From assembly GCF_003243465.1 (NCBI RefSeq), contig NZ_QFQZ01000011.1, forward strand, positions 10,380 to 74,379: 64,000 nt of DNA, read 5' to 3'. Below the pieces are notes generated by a model. It worked only from the letters and a program-made list of their open reading frames with translations. It was not told the origin of the DNA and ran no database searches. Below are positions 1 through 8,267 of the stretch, one piece after another. Source of the stretch: Caulobacter segnis. Lineage in GTDB: Bacteria > Pseudomonadota > Alphaproteobacteria > Caulobacterales > Caulobacteraceae. Made by a program: the position numbers and the translations under genes. How positions within the stretch are numbered: position 1 is the first letter of the stretch; every line of letters starts with the position of its first letter.

Positions 1-858
1 CATGCCAAAGCCGTGGCCGCCCTGTTCGTAGAGGTGGAACTCCACGGGCCGCTTGGCCGCGCGCCAGCTCTCGATCAGGCCAAAGCCGCTGTTGCCGAAC
101 AGCGGGTCATCGGCTGCGAGGGCGAAGAACATCGGCGGCGCGTCGGCCGGCACAGTCGCCGGCGCCAGGGAGCCGTAGATCAGGCCGATGAACGCCGGCT
201 TGGCGTCCTCGACGGCCAGGGTGGTGGTCAGGGTCAGCATGGCGCCGGCCGAGAAGCCGACCATGCCGATGCGGTCGGGATCGACATGCCACTCGGCCGC
301 CCGCGACCGGATCAGGGCGAAGGCGGCGCGGGAGTCGGCCAGTTGCGGCTGGAGAGCCTGGACCGCCGACTGCGGATCCATGCGCGGCGCGCGGGCCATG
401 CCTGAGAACATCGCCTTCATCGAAGCTTCGAAGCCGGGCATGTCAGCGGGCGTCTGGTTCAGGCGGTACTTCAGGACGAAGGCGGCGACGCCCTTGTCGG
501 CCAGGGCCTTGGCGACGTCCCAGCCCTCGTTCTCCATCGACAGGGTCCGGAAGCCGCCGCCCGGCGCGACGATCACGGCTACGCCGGTGGCCTTGGCGGG
601 ATCAGGCAGGAAAGGCGTCAGCGTGGCGACCGTCACGTTGCGCGCGAAGACGCTCCCATACTGGCTGTGCCAGCTCTCGGCGTTCGTCGCGCCGGGCAGC
701 GGGCCAGTGTTCAGAGTTATCGCGTTTGGCTGGGCCGGAATGGCGATCGGCGTCATCTTATCGGCCTGCGCCAGGGCGGGCGTCGCCATCAAGCAGGCCA
801 TCACCAGACCCGTCGCGATGGCCCCGGCCCGCGCGCCTCTCTTCCCTATGAACCCCAT
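1..858 (-). CDS. secreted alpha/beta hydrolase (esterase-like), 3' end cut off by the window
   Basis: The frame is open for 286 codons from the ATG at 858 to the left edge with no stop, so the C-terminus lies outside the window. The N-terminus is a signal peptide of about 28 residues ending in ATPALAQA. A GFSAG nucleophile elbow, a later AADDPL acid segment and a GGHGFGM histidine segment form a complete Ser-Asp-His triad, as in BD-FAE-like and xylan-esterase-like hydrolases. An oxyanion-type PGGG motif precedes them. A GGGAG ribosome site precedes the ATG. The protein is probably periplasmic or secreted and removes acyl groups from sugars or esters, but the substrate cannot be read from the sequence. 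It is not part of the cobalamin operon that ends at 998. Confidence 0.85.
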   Translation of the reverse strand, partial: MGFIGKRGARAGAIATGLVMACLMATPALAQADKMTPIAIPAQPNAITLNTGPLPGATNAESWHSQYGSVFARNVTVATLTPFLPDPAKATGVAVIVAPGGGFRTLSMENEGWDVAKALADKGVAAFVLKYRLNQTPADMPGFEASMKAMFSGMARAPRMDPQSAVQALQPQLADSRAAFALIRSRAAEWHVDPDRIGMVGFSAGAMLTLTTTLAVEDAKPAFIGLIYGSLAPATVPADAPPMFFALAADDPLFGNSGFGLIESWRAAKRPVEFHLYEQGGHGFGM

Positions 859-997
859 ATCGTTCTCGCTCCCAATGCTTGTCGTTCGGCCGCTTTTTGG
901 CGCGGCTCGGCTTTACTCCTACAAATTCTGGAGCGCCTGTCACGACGATTGTTAGCGGTCCCATCAATTTATGGGCCTTGCAGCTTGGCCATCGAAC
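859..997. other. intergenic region with a small inverted repeat
   Basis: I see no gene here. Near the end of the cobalamin operon there is an inverted repeat, CCCAT at 960-964 and ATGGG at 971-975, extended by flanking GG and CC. It has no T-run, so a terminator role on the minus strand is only a possibility. The rest must hold the promoter of the hydrolase at 858. Confidence 0.35.
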
Positions 998-1510
998 CTA
1001 GGGGCGAGCAGTTGAGCCAAGCGTCCAATCGATCACGTCACCCTCGTAGGCGTCGGCGCCCCTGCCGATCGCTGCGATGGCCGAACGCATCGCGCCGCAG
1101 CGGTGGAGCATTGTATCCGCCAACGAGATCATCAAGGCGTTTGGAGTCGCCTTCGGCGCAGCTGCGCGAAGCCGATAGGCGATCGACAACTCCTCCCCTG
1201 GGACGCTCGCGGCGCACGCCAGTATGTAGGCGGCGGCCGGCGAGCGACTGACACCGGCGAAACAATGGATGAGGAGCGTCGCATTCTCAGGAAGTTCGCG
1301 ACCCAACTGTATGATCTCACGGATCATTTCAGCGCTGGGCTCCACCAGCCCTGAGCGCGGCCCTGCGATGTCGTTGAACCGCAGCACCGTGTGGGGCACG
1401 CGGCGCGCGCTTACCGAGGCGTCCGGGGAAATCAGCGTCAGGACGTGGTCAATAGGTGCGCGCGCCAAGAGCGTCTCGACGGCGGAGCCTGGACAGACAA
1501 GAAGCCTCAA
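998..1510 (-). CDS. tyrosine-phosphatase-like protein at the end of the cobalamin operon
   Basis: This 170-residue protein carries the cysteine phosphatase signature H-C-F-A-G-V-S-R-S, with Cys83 and Arg89 in the C-x5-R spacing, followed by SPAAAYI. It is the length of a small dual-specificity or tyrosine phosphatase. The start is a TTG at 1510 that overlaps the cobS stop in a TTGA arrangement, so it is translationally coupled to the last cob gene. The family removes phosphate from phosphotyrosine and other small phosphoesters. Its position suggests a cobalamin-linked substrate such as alpha-ribazole phosphate, because no CobC-type phosphatase is seen nearby. That role is inference only. Confidence 0.8.
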   Translation of the reverse strand: MRLLVCPGSAVETLLARAPIDHVLTLISPDASVSARRVPHTVLRFNDIAGPRSGLVEPSAEMIREIIQLGRELPENATLLIHCFAGVSRSPAAAYILACAASVPGEELSIAYRLRAAAPKATPNALMISLADTMLHRCGAMRSAIAAIGRGADAYEGDVIDWTLGSTARP

Positions 1511-2274
1511 GTGAGCGCCGCCACGCCGAGCAGGAAGCCGACCTCGAAGACCTGTTCCACCGCGCCGAGCACGTCGCCCGTGTGGCCGCCAATCAATCTC
1601 GTAGCGGTCCTAGTGAGGATCAACGCCGCCACGAGCCCCAGCGCCAGGCCTGCCCCGACGGCTCGCGTCGGCAGAAACAGTAGCGGCCAGGCCGCGATGA
1701 CCAGGGCGACGACAACCTCCACGGTCCGAACGCCCATCGGCGTCGGCTTCCACTTGCCGGCCTCGCCGGAAGGGGCATAAGGCGTGGACCGCATGACGAA
1801 GACCGCCGCCGCTCGTCCGACACCATGGGCCGCCAACAGGGTGACGGCGCCGGCCGACGCGGTGAAGGTCGCGAGCAGCGCCGCCTTGAGACCAAGAGCG
1901 ACAACCAACGCGCAAACGCCGTAGGTTCCGATGCGGCTGTCCTTCATGATCTCCAGGCGGCGCTCAGCGGTCTGCCCGCCGCCCAGACCATCGACGGTGT
2001 CGGCCAAGCCATCCTCGTGGAAGGCGCCGGTGATCAGCAGGCCAACGCCGATCGCCAGCGCCGCCGCCACGCCGACGCCCCAGACTTGAAAGCCAAGGAA
2101 GAAGACGCCTGCGGAGATCGCGCCAACCGCCTGGCCTGCAAGCGGAAAATAGCGCGCGGCTCGCGTGATCCATTCGGGCTCGAAGCCCTCCAGCGACGGC
2201 GTCGGAATTCGCGTGAGGAACTGGATGGCGCAGAGCAGCAGTTGCGCCTGTCGCCACAGCCAACCCATGGTCAC
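1507..2274 (-). CDS. cobS: adenosylcobinamide-GDP ribazoletransferase (cobalamin synthase)
   Basis: CobS is the membrane enzyme that joins adenosylcobinamide-GDP to alpha-ribazole (or its phosphate), the last assembly step of cobalamin. The 255-residue protein shows the family pattern: an N-terminal QFLTRIPTP segment, a GAFHEDGLADTVDGLGGG acidic metal-binding motif near residues 84-101, an MKDSRIGTYG motif, and several hydrophobic membrane helices. The start is GTG at 2274, overlapping the cobT stop (GTGA); an ATG two codons later is an alternative. It lies between cobT and the phosphatase-like gene in the riboswitch-led operon. Confidence 0.95.
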   Translation of the reverse strand: MTMGWLWRQAQLLLCAIQFLTRIPTPSLEGFEPEWITRAARYFPLAGQAVGAISAGVFFLGFQVWGVGVAAALAIGVGLLITGAFHEDGLADTVDGLGGGQTAERRLEIMKDSRIGTYGVCALVVALGLKAALLATFTASAGAVTLLAAHGVGRAAAVFVMRSTPYAPSGEAGKWKPTPMGVRTVEVVVALVIAAWPLLFLPTRAVGAGLALGLVAALILTRTATRLIGGHTGDVLGAVEQVFEVGFLLGVAALT

Positions 2275-3302
2275 AGCCGCCCGTTAAGAACGTCGTCGAG
2301 GTTGGCGACGTCGGTCAGCAAACGCGAAGCCGCGCGGACCAGCGGCAAGGCGAGCAACGCGCCCGTGCCCTCGCCTAGCCTCAGGTCCAGCGCCAGCAGA
2401 GGCTCGACATCCAGGGCCGCCAGTAATCGGCCGTGACCCTGCTCGGCCGAGCGATGGCAGAAGATGCAATAGCCCCGGGCTTGTGGGACAAGCCGGATCG
2501 CGACCAAGGCCGCGGCCGAGACGATGAAGCCATCGATCAGGACCGGAATTTTGGCCGATGCCGCGCCTATGATTGCGCCGGCCATCATGGCGATCTCCAA
2601 TCCGCCGAACTCAGCCAGGACGTCCAGCGGCGCTGTCGTGGCGCTGCGAGTGGCGGCGCGGTGCAGGATCGCGACCTTGCGCGCCAAGCCCGCGTCGTCA
2701 TGCCCAGCCCCGCGCCCGACACAGTCGGTCAGCGGCGCTGGCGCGAGCCGGTGCATGATCAGCGCCGCCGAGGCCGTGTTGCCTATGCCCATCTCGCCGA
2801 GCGCGAGGATCTCGAAGCCCTCCTCGACAGCCTCTCGGGCTATGGCGGCGCCGCGCCCCAGCGCCGTCTCGACCTCGGCCTGAGTCAGGGCGGGTTCGAC
2901 AGCGGCGTTGCGGCTGCCGCGCCGGACCTTGGCGTCCAGCATCTTCGGATGGGGCGGCAAGTCGGCGTCCACGCCCGCGTCGACGACCCGCAGGTCCGCG
3001 CCGACCGCCGCTGCGAAGGCGTTGGCGCTGGCCTTGCCGGCCAGGAAGGTCGCCACCATCGCCTGGGTCACGGCCGAGGGATAGGCCGAGACGCCCTCGG
3101 CATTCATGCCATGGTCGCCGGCGAAGACGAGCAATAGCGCTCTGTCGAAAGTCGGCGGCTGGCCGCCCGCCATCAGGCCAAGCCGCACGGCCAGATCCTC
3201 GATCCGCCCCAGCGCGCCCAGCGGCTTGGCCTTGGCGTTGAGCAGCGCTCGAAAGGCGTCGGCGCCGGAAGGGTCGATCAGGGAAACGGCAGGCAGGTTC
3301 AT
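2271..3302 (-). CDS. cobT: nicotinate-nucleotide--dimethylbenzimidazole phosphoribosyltransferase
   Basis: CobT transfers phosphoribose from nicotinate mononucleotide to the lower ligand base 5,6-dimethylbenzimidazole and so makes alpha-ribazole phosphate. The 343-residue length fits the family. Diagnostic segments include KPLGALGRIEDLAVRLG near the N-terminus, VFAGDHGMNAEGVSAYP, the GEMGIGNTASAA loop, and IDGFIVSAAAL in the C-terminal half. The ATG at 3302 overlaps the cobQ stop (ATGA) and the gene's own end overlaps cobS. Its presence shows that the cell activates the lower ligand itself and does not only take up complete cobalamin. Confidence 0.96.
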   Translation of the reverse strand: MNLPAVSLIDPSGADAFRALLNAKAKPLGALGRIEDLAVRLGLMAGGQPPTFDRALLLVFAGDHGMNAEGVSAYPSAVTQAMVATFLAGKASANAFAAAVGADLRVVDAGVDADLPPHPKMLDAKVRRGSRNAAVEPALTQAEVETALGRGAAIAREAVEEGFEILALGEMGIGNTASAALIMHRLAPAPLTDCVGRGAGHDDAGLARKVAILHRAATRSATTAPLDVLAEFGGLEIAMMAGAIIGAASAKIPVLIDGFIVSAAALVAIRLVPQARGYCIFCHRSAEQGHGRLLAALDVEPLLALDLRLGEGTGALLALPLVRAASRLLTDVANLDDVLNGRL

Positions 3303-4759
3303 CGGGATGTCTCCAGGCCGGCGATGACCGCGAGGGCGGGAATGTCGAAAGCCGCTTCCAGGGCGGCGGCGATTTCGTCTAGCGCCTGGTCGACGCGCGA
3401 GGATTGATCCAGGCGGTCCGAAACCGCGCCGAGCTCGGCCAACAGCTCCGCCCTCGCCTCTCCGTTATCAAATAGGCCGTGGACGTAGCAGCCGCTCACC
3501 TTGCCGTCGGCCGAGATCGCGCCGTCCTCTCCGCCATCGTCGAACCGCAGCATCAGACGCCCGCCGCCCTCGGTGCGCCCCACGTGCATCTCGTAGCCGG
3601 CGAAGGACGCGCCGCCCGGCAGTCGGCCGGCGACCTGACGCAAGGTCTTTCGCCCGGTCATCACCGTCTCGACGTCGAGCAGACCAAGACCCTCCACCGA
3701 GGCCGGCGCGCCCTCGATCCCGTCCGGATCTGAGACGCGCCGACCCAGCATCTGGAAGCCGCCACAGACTCCCAGCACGCGCCCGCCGCGTCGGACGTGG
3801 GCCAGGAGATCGATGTCCCAGCCTTGCGCCCGGAAGAAGGTCAGGTCCGCGAGGGTGGCTTTCGTCCCCGGCAGGATGACGAGGTCAGCATCGCCCGGCA
3901 GCGGCTGGCCAGGCGGCACGAAGGCGAAAATCACGTCCGGCTCGGTTCGCAAGGCGTCGAACTCGTCAAAGTTGGCGATGCGCGAAAGCATCGGGACGAC
4001 GATACGGACCTTGCGTCCGTCAGAGCGCGAGGCGCCGTCCAATACGACCGCATCCTCGGCCGGCAGCCGTCGCGCCGCCCCCAGCCAGGGCGCCATGCCG
4101 AGGTCAGGCCAGCCCGTCGCCTCGACGATCATCCGGCGACCATCCTGGAAGAGTTTGGGGTCACCCCGGAACTTGTTGATCAAGAAGCCGCGCACCATGG
4201 CGCGATCGGCCTCGTCGAGCACGGCATGGGCGCCGACCAGGGCGGCGATAACATGGCCGCGATCGATGTCGCCGACCAGCACGACCGGCACGTTCGCCGC
4301 CCGCGCGAAGCCCATATTGGCGATGTCGCCTGCGCGCAGGTTGACCTCCGCCGGGCTCCCCGCGCCTTCGACAATGACGAGGTCGCTTTCCGCCTCCAGC
4401 CGCCGGAAACTGTCGACGACGAGGTCCAACAACTCGCCCTTGCGCGCCTGATAACCGCTGGCCTTCCAGGTTCCCGCCATCTGGCCGCGCACGACCAACT
4501 GGGCGCCGACATCGCTCTGGGGCTTTAGCAGCACCGGGTTCATGTCGACGGTCGGCGGCGTGCGGCAGGCGATGGCCTGCAGCGCCTGGGCGCGACCGAT
4601 CTCGCCGCCCTCGGCGGTCACGGCGGCGTTGTTGGACATGTTCTGCGGTTTGAACGGCCGAACGCGAAGGCCGCGATTGGCGAACAGCCGGCACAGGCCC
4701 GCGACCAGAACCGACTTGCCGACATCGGAGCCGCAGCCCTGAATCATCAATGCGGCCAT
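3299..4759 (-). CDS. cobQ: cobyric acid synthase
   Basis: CobQ is the ATP- and glutamine-dependent amidotransferase that converts adenosylcobyrinate a,c-diamide to adenosylcobyric acid. The N-terminal half starts with an ATPase P-loop, GCGSDVGKS, at residues 8-16. The C-terminal half holds the class I glutaminase-like domain with the VLGVCGGFQMLG nucleophile region (Cys332) and a late GCYVHGLFD histidine motif. The length, 486 residues, is typical. I chose the ATG at 4759 (MAALMIQ) over an in-frame upstream start because the P-loop normally begins within ten residues of the start. It overlaps the end of cbiB by 13 bases. No corrin ring-building genes are present in the window, so the enzyme may serve salvage of incomplete corrinoids. 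Confidence 0.95.
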   Translation of the reverse strand: MAALMIQGCGSDVGKSVLVAGLCRLFANRGLRVRPFKPQNMSNNAAVTAEGGEIGRAQALQAIACRTPPTVDMNPVLLKPQSDVGAQLVVRGQMAGTWKASGYQARKGELLDLVVDSFRRLEAESDLVIVEGAGSPAEVNLRAGDIANMGFARAANVPVVLVGDIDRGHVIAALVGAHAVLDEADRAMVRGFLINKFRGDPKLFQDGRRMIVEATGWPDLGMAPWLGAARRLPAEDAVVLDGASRSDGRKVRIVVPMLSRIANFDEFDALRTEPDVIFAFVPPGQPLPGDADLVILPGTKATLADLTFFRAQGWDIDLLAHVRRGGRVLGVCGGFQMLGRRVSDPDGIEGAPASVEGLGLLDVETVMTGRKTLRQVAGRLPGGASFAGYEMHVGRTEGGGRLMLRFDDGGEDGAISADGKVSGCYVHGLFDNGEARAELLAELGAVSDRLDQSSRVDQALDEIAAALEAAFDIPALAVIAGLETSR

Positions 4760-5673
4760 GCTAAGCCTCCGCACGCGAGAAGCAGCCACAGGAGCCCGCA
4801 GGCCGTCAGATAGACGCGCAGCGCGCGCGGCAGGTCCTTGGTCTCGACCTCCGGGCCATCGCCGAACACAGGGCGATCGGACCGCTCGCCATCGTACCAG
4901 GCTTCGCCGCCCAGACGGACGCCCAGCGCGCCGGCCATCGCCGCCTCGGGCCAGCCGGCGTTGGGCGAGGCATGCTTAGGCGCGCCGCGGACCATGACCG
5001 ACCACCCACGGCTGCCCGCCATGACGATCAGGGCGCCCGCCAGCCGCGCGGGCGCCAGGTTGAGCAGATCGTCGAACCGCGCCGAGGCCCAGCCGAACGC
5101 CCGCCAGCGCGGCTCGCGATGGCCGACCAGGCTGTCGGCCGTATTGACCGCCTTGTAGATGAACAGGCCCGGCAGACCGGCGACGACAAACCAGAAGACC
5201 GGGGCGACGACGCCGTCATTGAAGCTTTCGGCGAGGCTTTCGATCGCCGCCGCGGCGACGCCGCCGGCTTCCAGGCGCTCAACGTCGCGCCCCACGATCA
5301 TGCTGACCGCGTCCCGAGCCCCCTCAACGTCTCCCGATTGCAGCGGTCCCAGGACGGCGGCGACATGCTGGTGCAGGCTACGCTGCGCCAGGCCCAGGCT
5401 TCCAGCGACGACCACCAGGATGGGACCGCCAAGACGCGTCAACAGCCAGCCCGACAAGCCGCTGACCAGCACGATCGTCAGCAAGGTCGCGACACCTGCG
5501 GACCGGCGCTTAAGGTCGCTCCAGTTAGGACGGTTGAGCGCCCGCTCCAAGCTTGAGATCAGTCCGCCGATCCAGACCACGGGGTGCGGGACGCGCCGAT
5601 GCAACGCGTCGGGATAGCCGACCACGGCTTCCACGGCCGCGGCGGCGAGAACGATCCACGGGCTAGTCCACAC
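4747..5673 (-). CDS. cbiB: adenosylcobinamide-phosphate synthase
   Basis: CbiB (CobD in the Pseudomonas naming) is an inner-membrane enzyme that attaches aminopropanol phosphate to adenosylcobyric acid, giving adenosylcobinamide phosphate. The 308-residue protein has the family features HPVVWIGGLISSLE near the N-terminus, SMIVGRDVERL, an ESLAESFNDGVVAPVFW motif and NTADSLVGHR, together with several membrane helices. The start is GTG at 5673 and overlaps the end of btuD by 11 bases. Its substrate amine is made by the threonine-phosphate decarboxylase encoded at 8257-9273 in the same operon. Confidence 0.95.
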   Translation of the reverse strand: MWTSPWIVLAAAAVEAVVGYPDALHRRVPHPVVWIGGLISSLERALNRPNWSDLKRRSAGVATLLTIVLVSGLSGWLLTRLGGPILVVVAGSLGLAQRSLHQHVAAVLGPLQSGDVEGARDAVSMIVGRDVERLEAGGVAAAAIESLAESFNDGVVAPVFWFVVAGLPGLFIYKAVNTADSLVGHREPRWRAFGWASARFDDLLNLAPARLAGALIVMAGSRGWSVMVRGAPKHASPNAGWPEAAMAGALGVRLGGEAWYDGERSDRPVFGDGPEVETKDLPRALRVYLTACGLLWLLLACGGLAWPH

Positions 5674-6442
5674 GACGCAGGATCTCGATCAGTGGGCCCG
5701 CCGCGCCGGCATGTGTGCGAGTTCTTACGCCATACGCCTTCGCCAAAGCCTGAGGCGTCAGAGCCTGCCTGGGCGGACCGTCGGCGACCAGAAACCCCTT
5801 GTCGAGCAATAGCACCCGATCAGCGAAGCGCGCGGCTAGCGTCAGATCATGCAGCGTGACGACGACACCCTTGCGCTGCTCGTGAGCCAGCCGCTGGAAG
5901 AGGCCGACCGTATCGAGGGCATGTCCGGGATCGAGGCCCGTCAGCGGCTCGTCCGCCAGCAGCCAGTCGGTCTGGCCGGCAAGAGCGCGGGCGATCAGGG
6001 CCCTCGCCCGCTCCCCACCCGACAGGCGCGTGATCGCCCGTGCCGCGAAATCATCGAGCCCGGTCGTCGTGATCGCTTGCTCGATAGCGGCGATGTCGTC
6101 GGCGCCGGGTCCGAACGCGCCGAGGTGCGGCGTGCGTCCCAGGCCTATGAAGGTTCGCACATCGACATCCCAGGCGATCTCCGGCGTCTGGGCCAGGAAC
6201 GCCAGCGCCTTGGCCCGTCGGCGCGCCGGAATGTCCGTGACGACCGCTTTTTCGAGCTTGATCTGTCCTTGAGCCGGCCTTCTCAGGCCGGCCATGCATG
6301 ACAGCAGGCTGGACTTGCCGGCGCCATTCGGACCGACGATCGCTACCAGCTCACCCGTGCGGAACGTGGCCGTGATGCGATCCAGGACGAGGCGGCCGCC
6401 AAGGCTAAGACTTACGCTTTCCGCGGACAGCGCCTGGTTCAC
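5663..6442 (-). CDS. btuD: corrinoid ABC transporter ATP-binding protein
   Basis: This 259-residue ATPase powers import of cobalamin and related corrinoids through BtuC. It has a Walker A motif GPNGAGKSS, the ABC signature LSGGERARA, a Walker B segment WLLADEPLTGLD and the H-loop VVTLHDL. I set the start at GTG 6442 (VNQALSAESV), which overlaps the btuC stop as GTGA; the frame is open far upstream but there it only shadows btuC. The chain btuF-btuC-btuD is contiguous and coupled, so the three should be made in matched amounts. Family membership is certain; the corrinoid substrate follows from the riboswitch and neighbours. Confidence 0.93.
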   Translation of the reverse strand: MNQALSAESVSLSLGGRLVLDRITATFRTGELVAIVGPNGAGKSSLLSCMAGLRRPAQGQIKLEKAVVTDIPARRRAKALAFLAQTPEIAWDVDVRTFIGLGRTPHLGAFGPGADDIAAIEQAITTTGLDDFAARAITRLSGGERARALIARALAGQTDWLLADEPLTGLDPGHALDTVGLFQRLAHEQRKGVVVTLHDLTLAARFADRVLLLDKGFLVADGPPRQALTPQALAKAYGVRTRTHAGAAGPLIEILRRVD

Positions 6443-7425
6443 GCCAGCCTCCTGCGCATAGCCATCAACATCCAGAGGAAGAAGGGCCCGCCAACAGCCG
6501 CCGTAGCCACGCCCAGCTTCACCTCTTCGGCGGCCGGGGTTAGGCGGACAAGGATGTCGGCGCCCAGGGTCAGCGCCGCGCCGCCGAGCAGCGACGGCCA
6601 AAGCACGGAACCCGGCCTCGAGCCAACCCAAGGCCTTAGCAGGTGCGGCACGATAAGCCCGACGAAGCCGATGACGCCCGTCACTGCTACGCTGGAACCC
6701 ACCGCCAGAGCCACGCCCAGAACCAGCAGCAGGCGGGTGCGCGACAGGCGGACGCCCAGTGACCGCGCGCCTTGCTCGCCTAGAGTCAAGGCGTCGAGCG
6801 CTCGGCCCTGCGTCAGCAAGATAATGCTGCCCGCAAGGATTCCCGGCGCGGCGATGCGGACCTCTTCGACACTGCGGTCCGCCAGCGAGCCCATCACCCA
6901 GCTGACGATCTCGTCCACCGCCCACGGGTTAGGGGCTAGATTCAGCGCCAGCGAGATGCCCGCCGTGCAAACGGTCTGGATCACAAAACCCGCTAGGATG
7001 AACGTGACGACGCTGGAGGTCACGCCCGACAGCGCCAGCAAGGCCGTGACGCCCAGACCGGCGCCGACCATCGCCGCGGCGGGCAGAACCCAATGCGCGG
7101 TGCTCGCCGTTCCCAGATAGAGCGTTAGCACCGCGCCCAGGGCGGCGGATGACGACACGCCTAGGGAGCCAGGATCCGCCAGCGGGTTGCGGGTGTAGCC
7201 CTGTAGCGCCGCGCCGCTCAGCCCCAAGGCGCCGCCGACCAGGAGCGCTAGGATGGTGCGGGGTAGCCGCAGGCCAAAGACGATCGCCCAGCGGGGATCT
7301 GCGCCGTTGGACACCCAAGCGCTCCAGGGCGTCCAAACGCGCCCCGCGCAGAGGCTGAGTGCGAACAGGAGGATCAACAAACCTGTCAGCAGGGCGCAGG
7401 CGAACCAGGTCGATCGTAAGCTCAT
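6439..7425 (-). CDS. btuC: corrinoid ABC transporter permease
   Basis: This is an FecCD/BtuC-type permease of 328 residues with about ten hydrophobic segments. Typical family motifs are LRLPRTILALLVGGALGLSGAALQG near residue 60, RNPLADPGSLGVSSSAALGA, and GVIGFVGLIVPHLLRP, which contacts the ATPase. I chose the ATG at 7425 (MSLRSTW) because it sits in an ATGA overlap with btuF; the 54 extra residues possible upstream are low-complexity shadow sequence. It forms the membrane channel for corrinoids delivered by BtuF. Confidence 0.94.
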   Translation of the reverse strand: MSLRSTWFACALLTGLLILLFALSLCAGRVWTPWSAWVSNGADPRWAIVFGLRLPRTILALLVGGALGLSGAALQGYTRNPLADPGSLGVSSSAALGAVLTLYLGTASTAHWVLPAAAMVGAGLGVTALLALSGVTSSVVTFILAGFVIQTVCTAGISLALNLAPNPWAVDEIVSWVMGSLADRSVEEVRIAAPGILAGSIILLTQGRALDALTLGEQGARSLGVRLSRTRLLLVLGVALAVGSSVAVTGVIGFVGLIVPHLLRPWVGSRPGSVLWPSLLGGAALTLGADILVRLTPAAEEVKLGVATAAVGGPFFLWMLMAMRRRLA

Positions 7426-8267
7426 GCCGCCCCTCGCAGAATTTGAGTCCGCGCCCGAGCCATGGCCTGGGCGGACTCGATCAATACGGGGCCGCCGCAG
7501 TACAGCAGGCGCTCGGGAAATCTCGCCTGCCTCATCCGCCCCCTCAGCGCGCCCAGCGCGGGGTGAGTCATGACCCGGTCGGCCCAACTGCGGGCCCCTG
7601 CCGCAGGGACACCGACCAACAACACCTCCGGCGGGGCGGCCAGCAACAGCTCAAGCGGCACATTGCCCCAGGACTTCAGGCCGTATCGGCGCGCGACGTT
7701 GTCGAAGCCCGCCAGGGTCATCAGCTCGTCCACCAGCGTGTGAGGTCCAGCCGCGAAACCGTTGGGTTGATAGATCAAAGCGGTCAGCCGGCGACTCCCT
7801 GGGCGCGGCGTGGCCGCGGCCAGGGCGGCCTGGATGCGTGCCGTCAACCGCTCGCCGCGGTCAGGATGACCGATCAGGCGCGCGACGCGCCGAACCTGGG
7901 TGAGGCTCTCGTTGATCGTCTTGGGCACCGCGAAGCGCTCCACCGGCACGTGCAAGCGCTTCAACGCATTGCGGGTGGCCAGCGCCGAGTGCTGGCTGGC
8001 CAGAACCAGGTCGGGCTGCAGCGCGATGATCTCCTCGGCGCTCTCCCAGGTGAACGGCAAGGCGCGGGCCTCGGCGGCGACGGTGGAGCCCTGATCCTCC
8101 CGCGCATAGTGGCTCAGCGCGGCGATCTGTCCGCGATCGGCCAGATGCACGAGCATGGCGTCCAGGCAGGCGTTCAGCGAAGCGATCCGCCGAGGGGCGG
8201 CCGCGGCGGGCGTCGCGGCCCCCAGGGACAGAACCCCGCCGACGATGATCCGGCGGCTAGGCGTCAT
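7422..8267 (-). CDS. btuF: corrinoid ABC transporter substrate-binding protein
   Basis: The 281-residue protein is a periplasmic class III binding protein. An N-terminal SRRIIVGGVLSLGAA segment ending at AAAA is a signal peptide that looks twin-arginine like. The mature part has the helical-backbone pattern of BtuF: PRRIASLNACLDAML, EEIIALQPDLVLAS and a long linking helix around LTQVRRVARLIGHPDRGERL. It should hand cobalamin or cobinamide to BtuC. It overlaps the end of the decarboxylase gene by 11 bases and btuC by four, within the riboswitch-controlled operon. Confidence 0.9.
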   Translation of the reverse strand: MTPSRRIIVGGVLSLGAATPAAAAPRRIASLNACLDAMLVHLADRGQIAALSHYAREDQGSTVAAEARALPFTWESAEEIIALQPDLVLASQHSALATRNALKRLHVPVERFAVPKTINESLTQVRRVARLIGHPDRGERLTARIQAALAAATPRPGSRRLTALIYQPNGFAAGPHTLVDELMTLAGFDNVARRYGLKSWGNVPLELLLAAPPEVLLVGVPAAGARSWADRVMTHPALGALRGRMRQARFPERLLYCGGPVLIESAQAMARARTQILRGAA

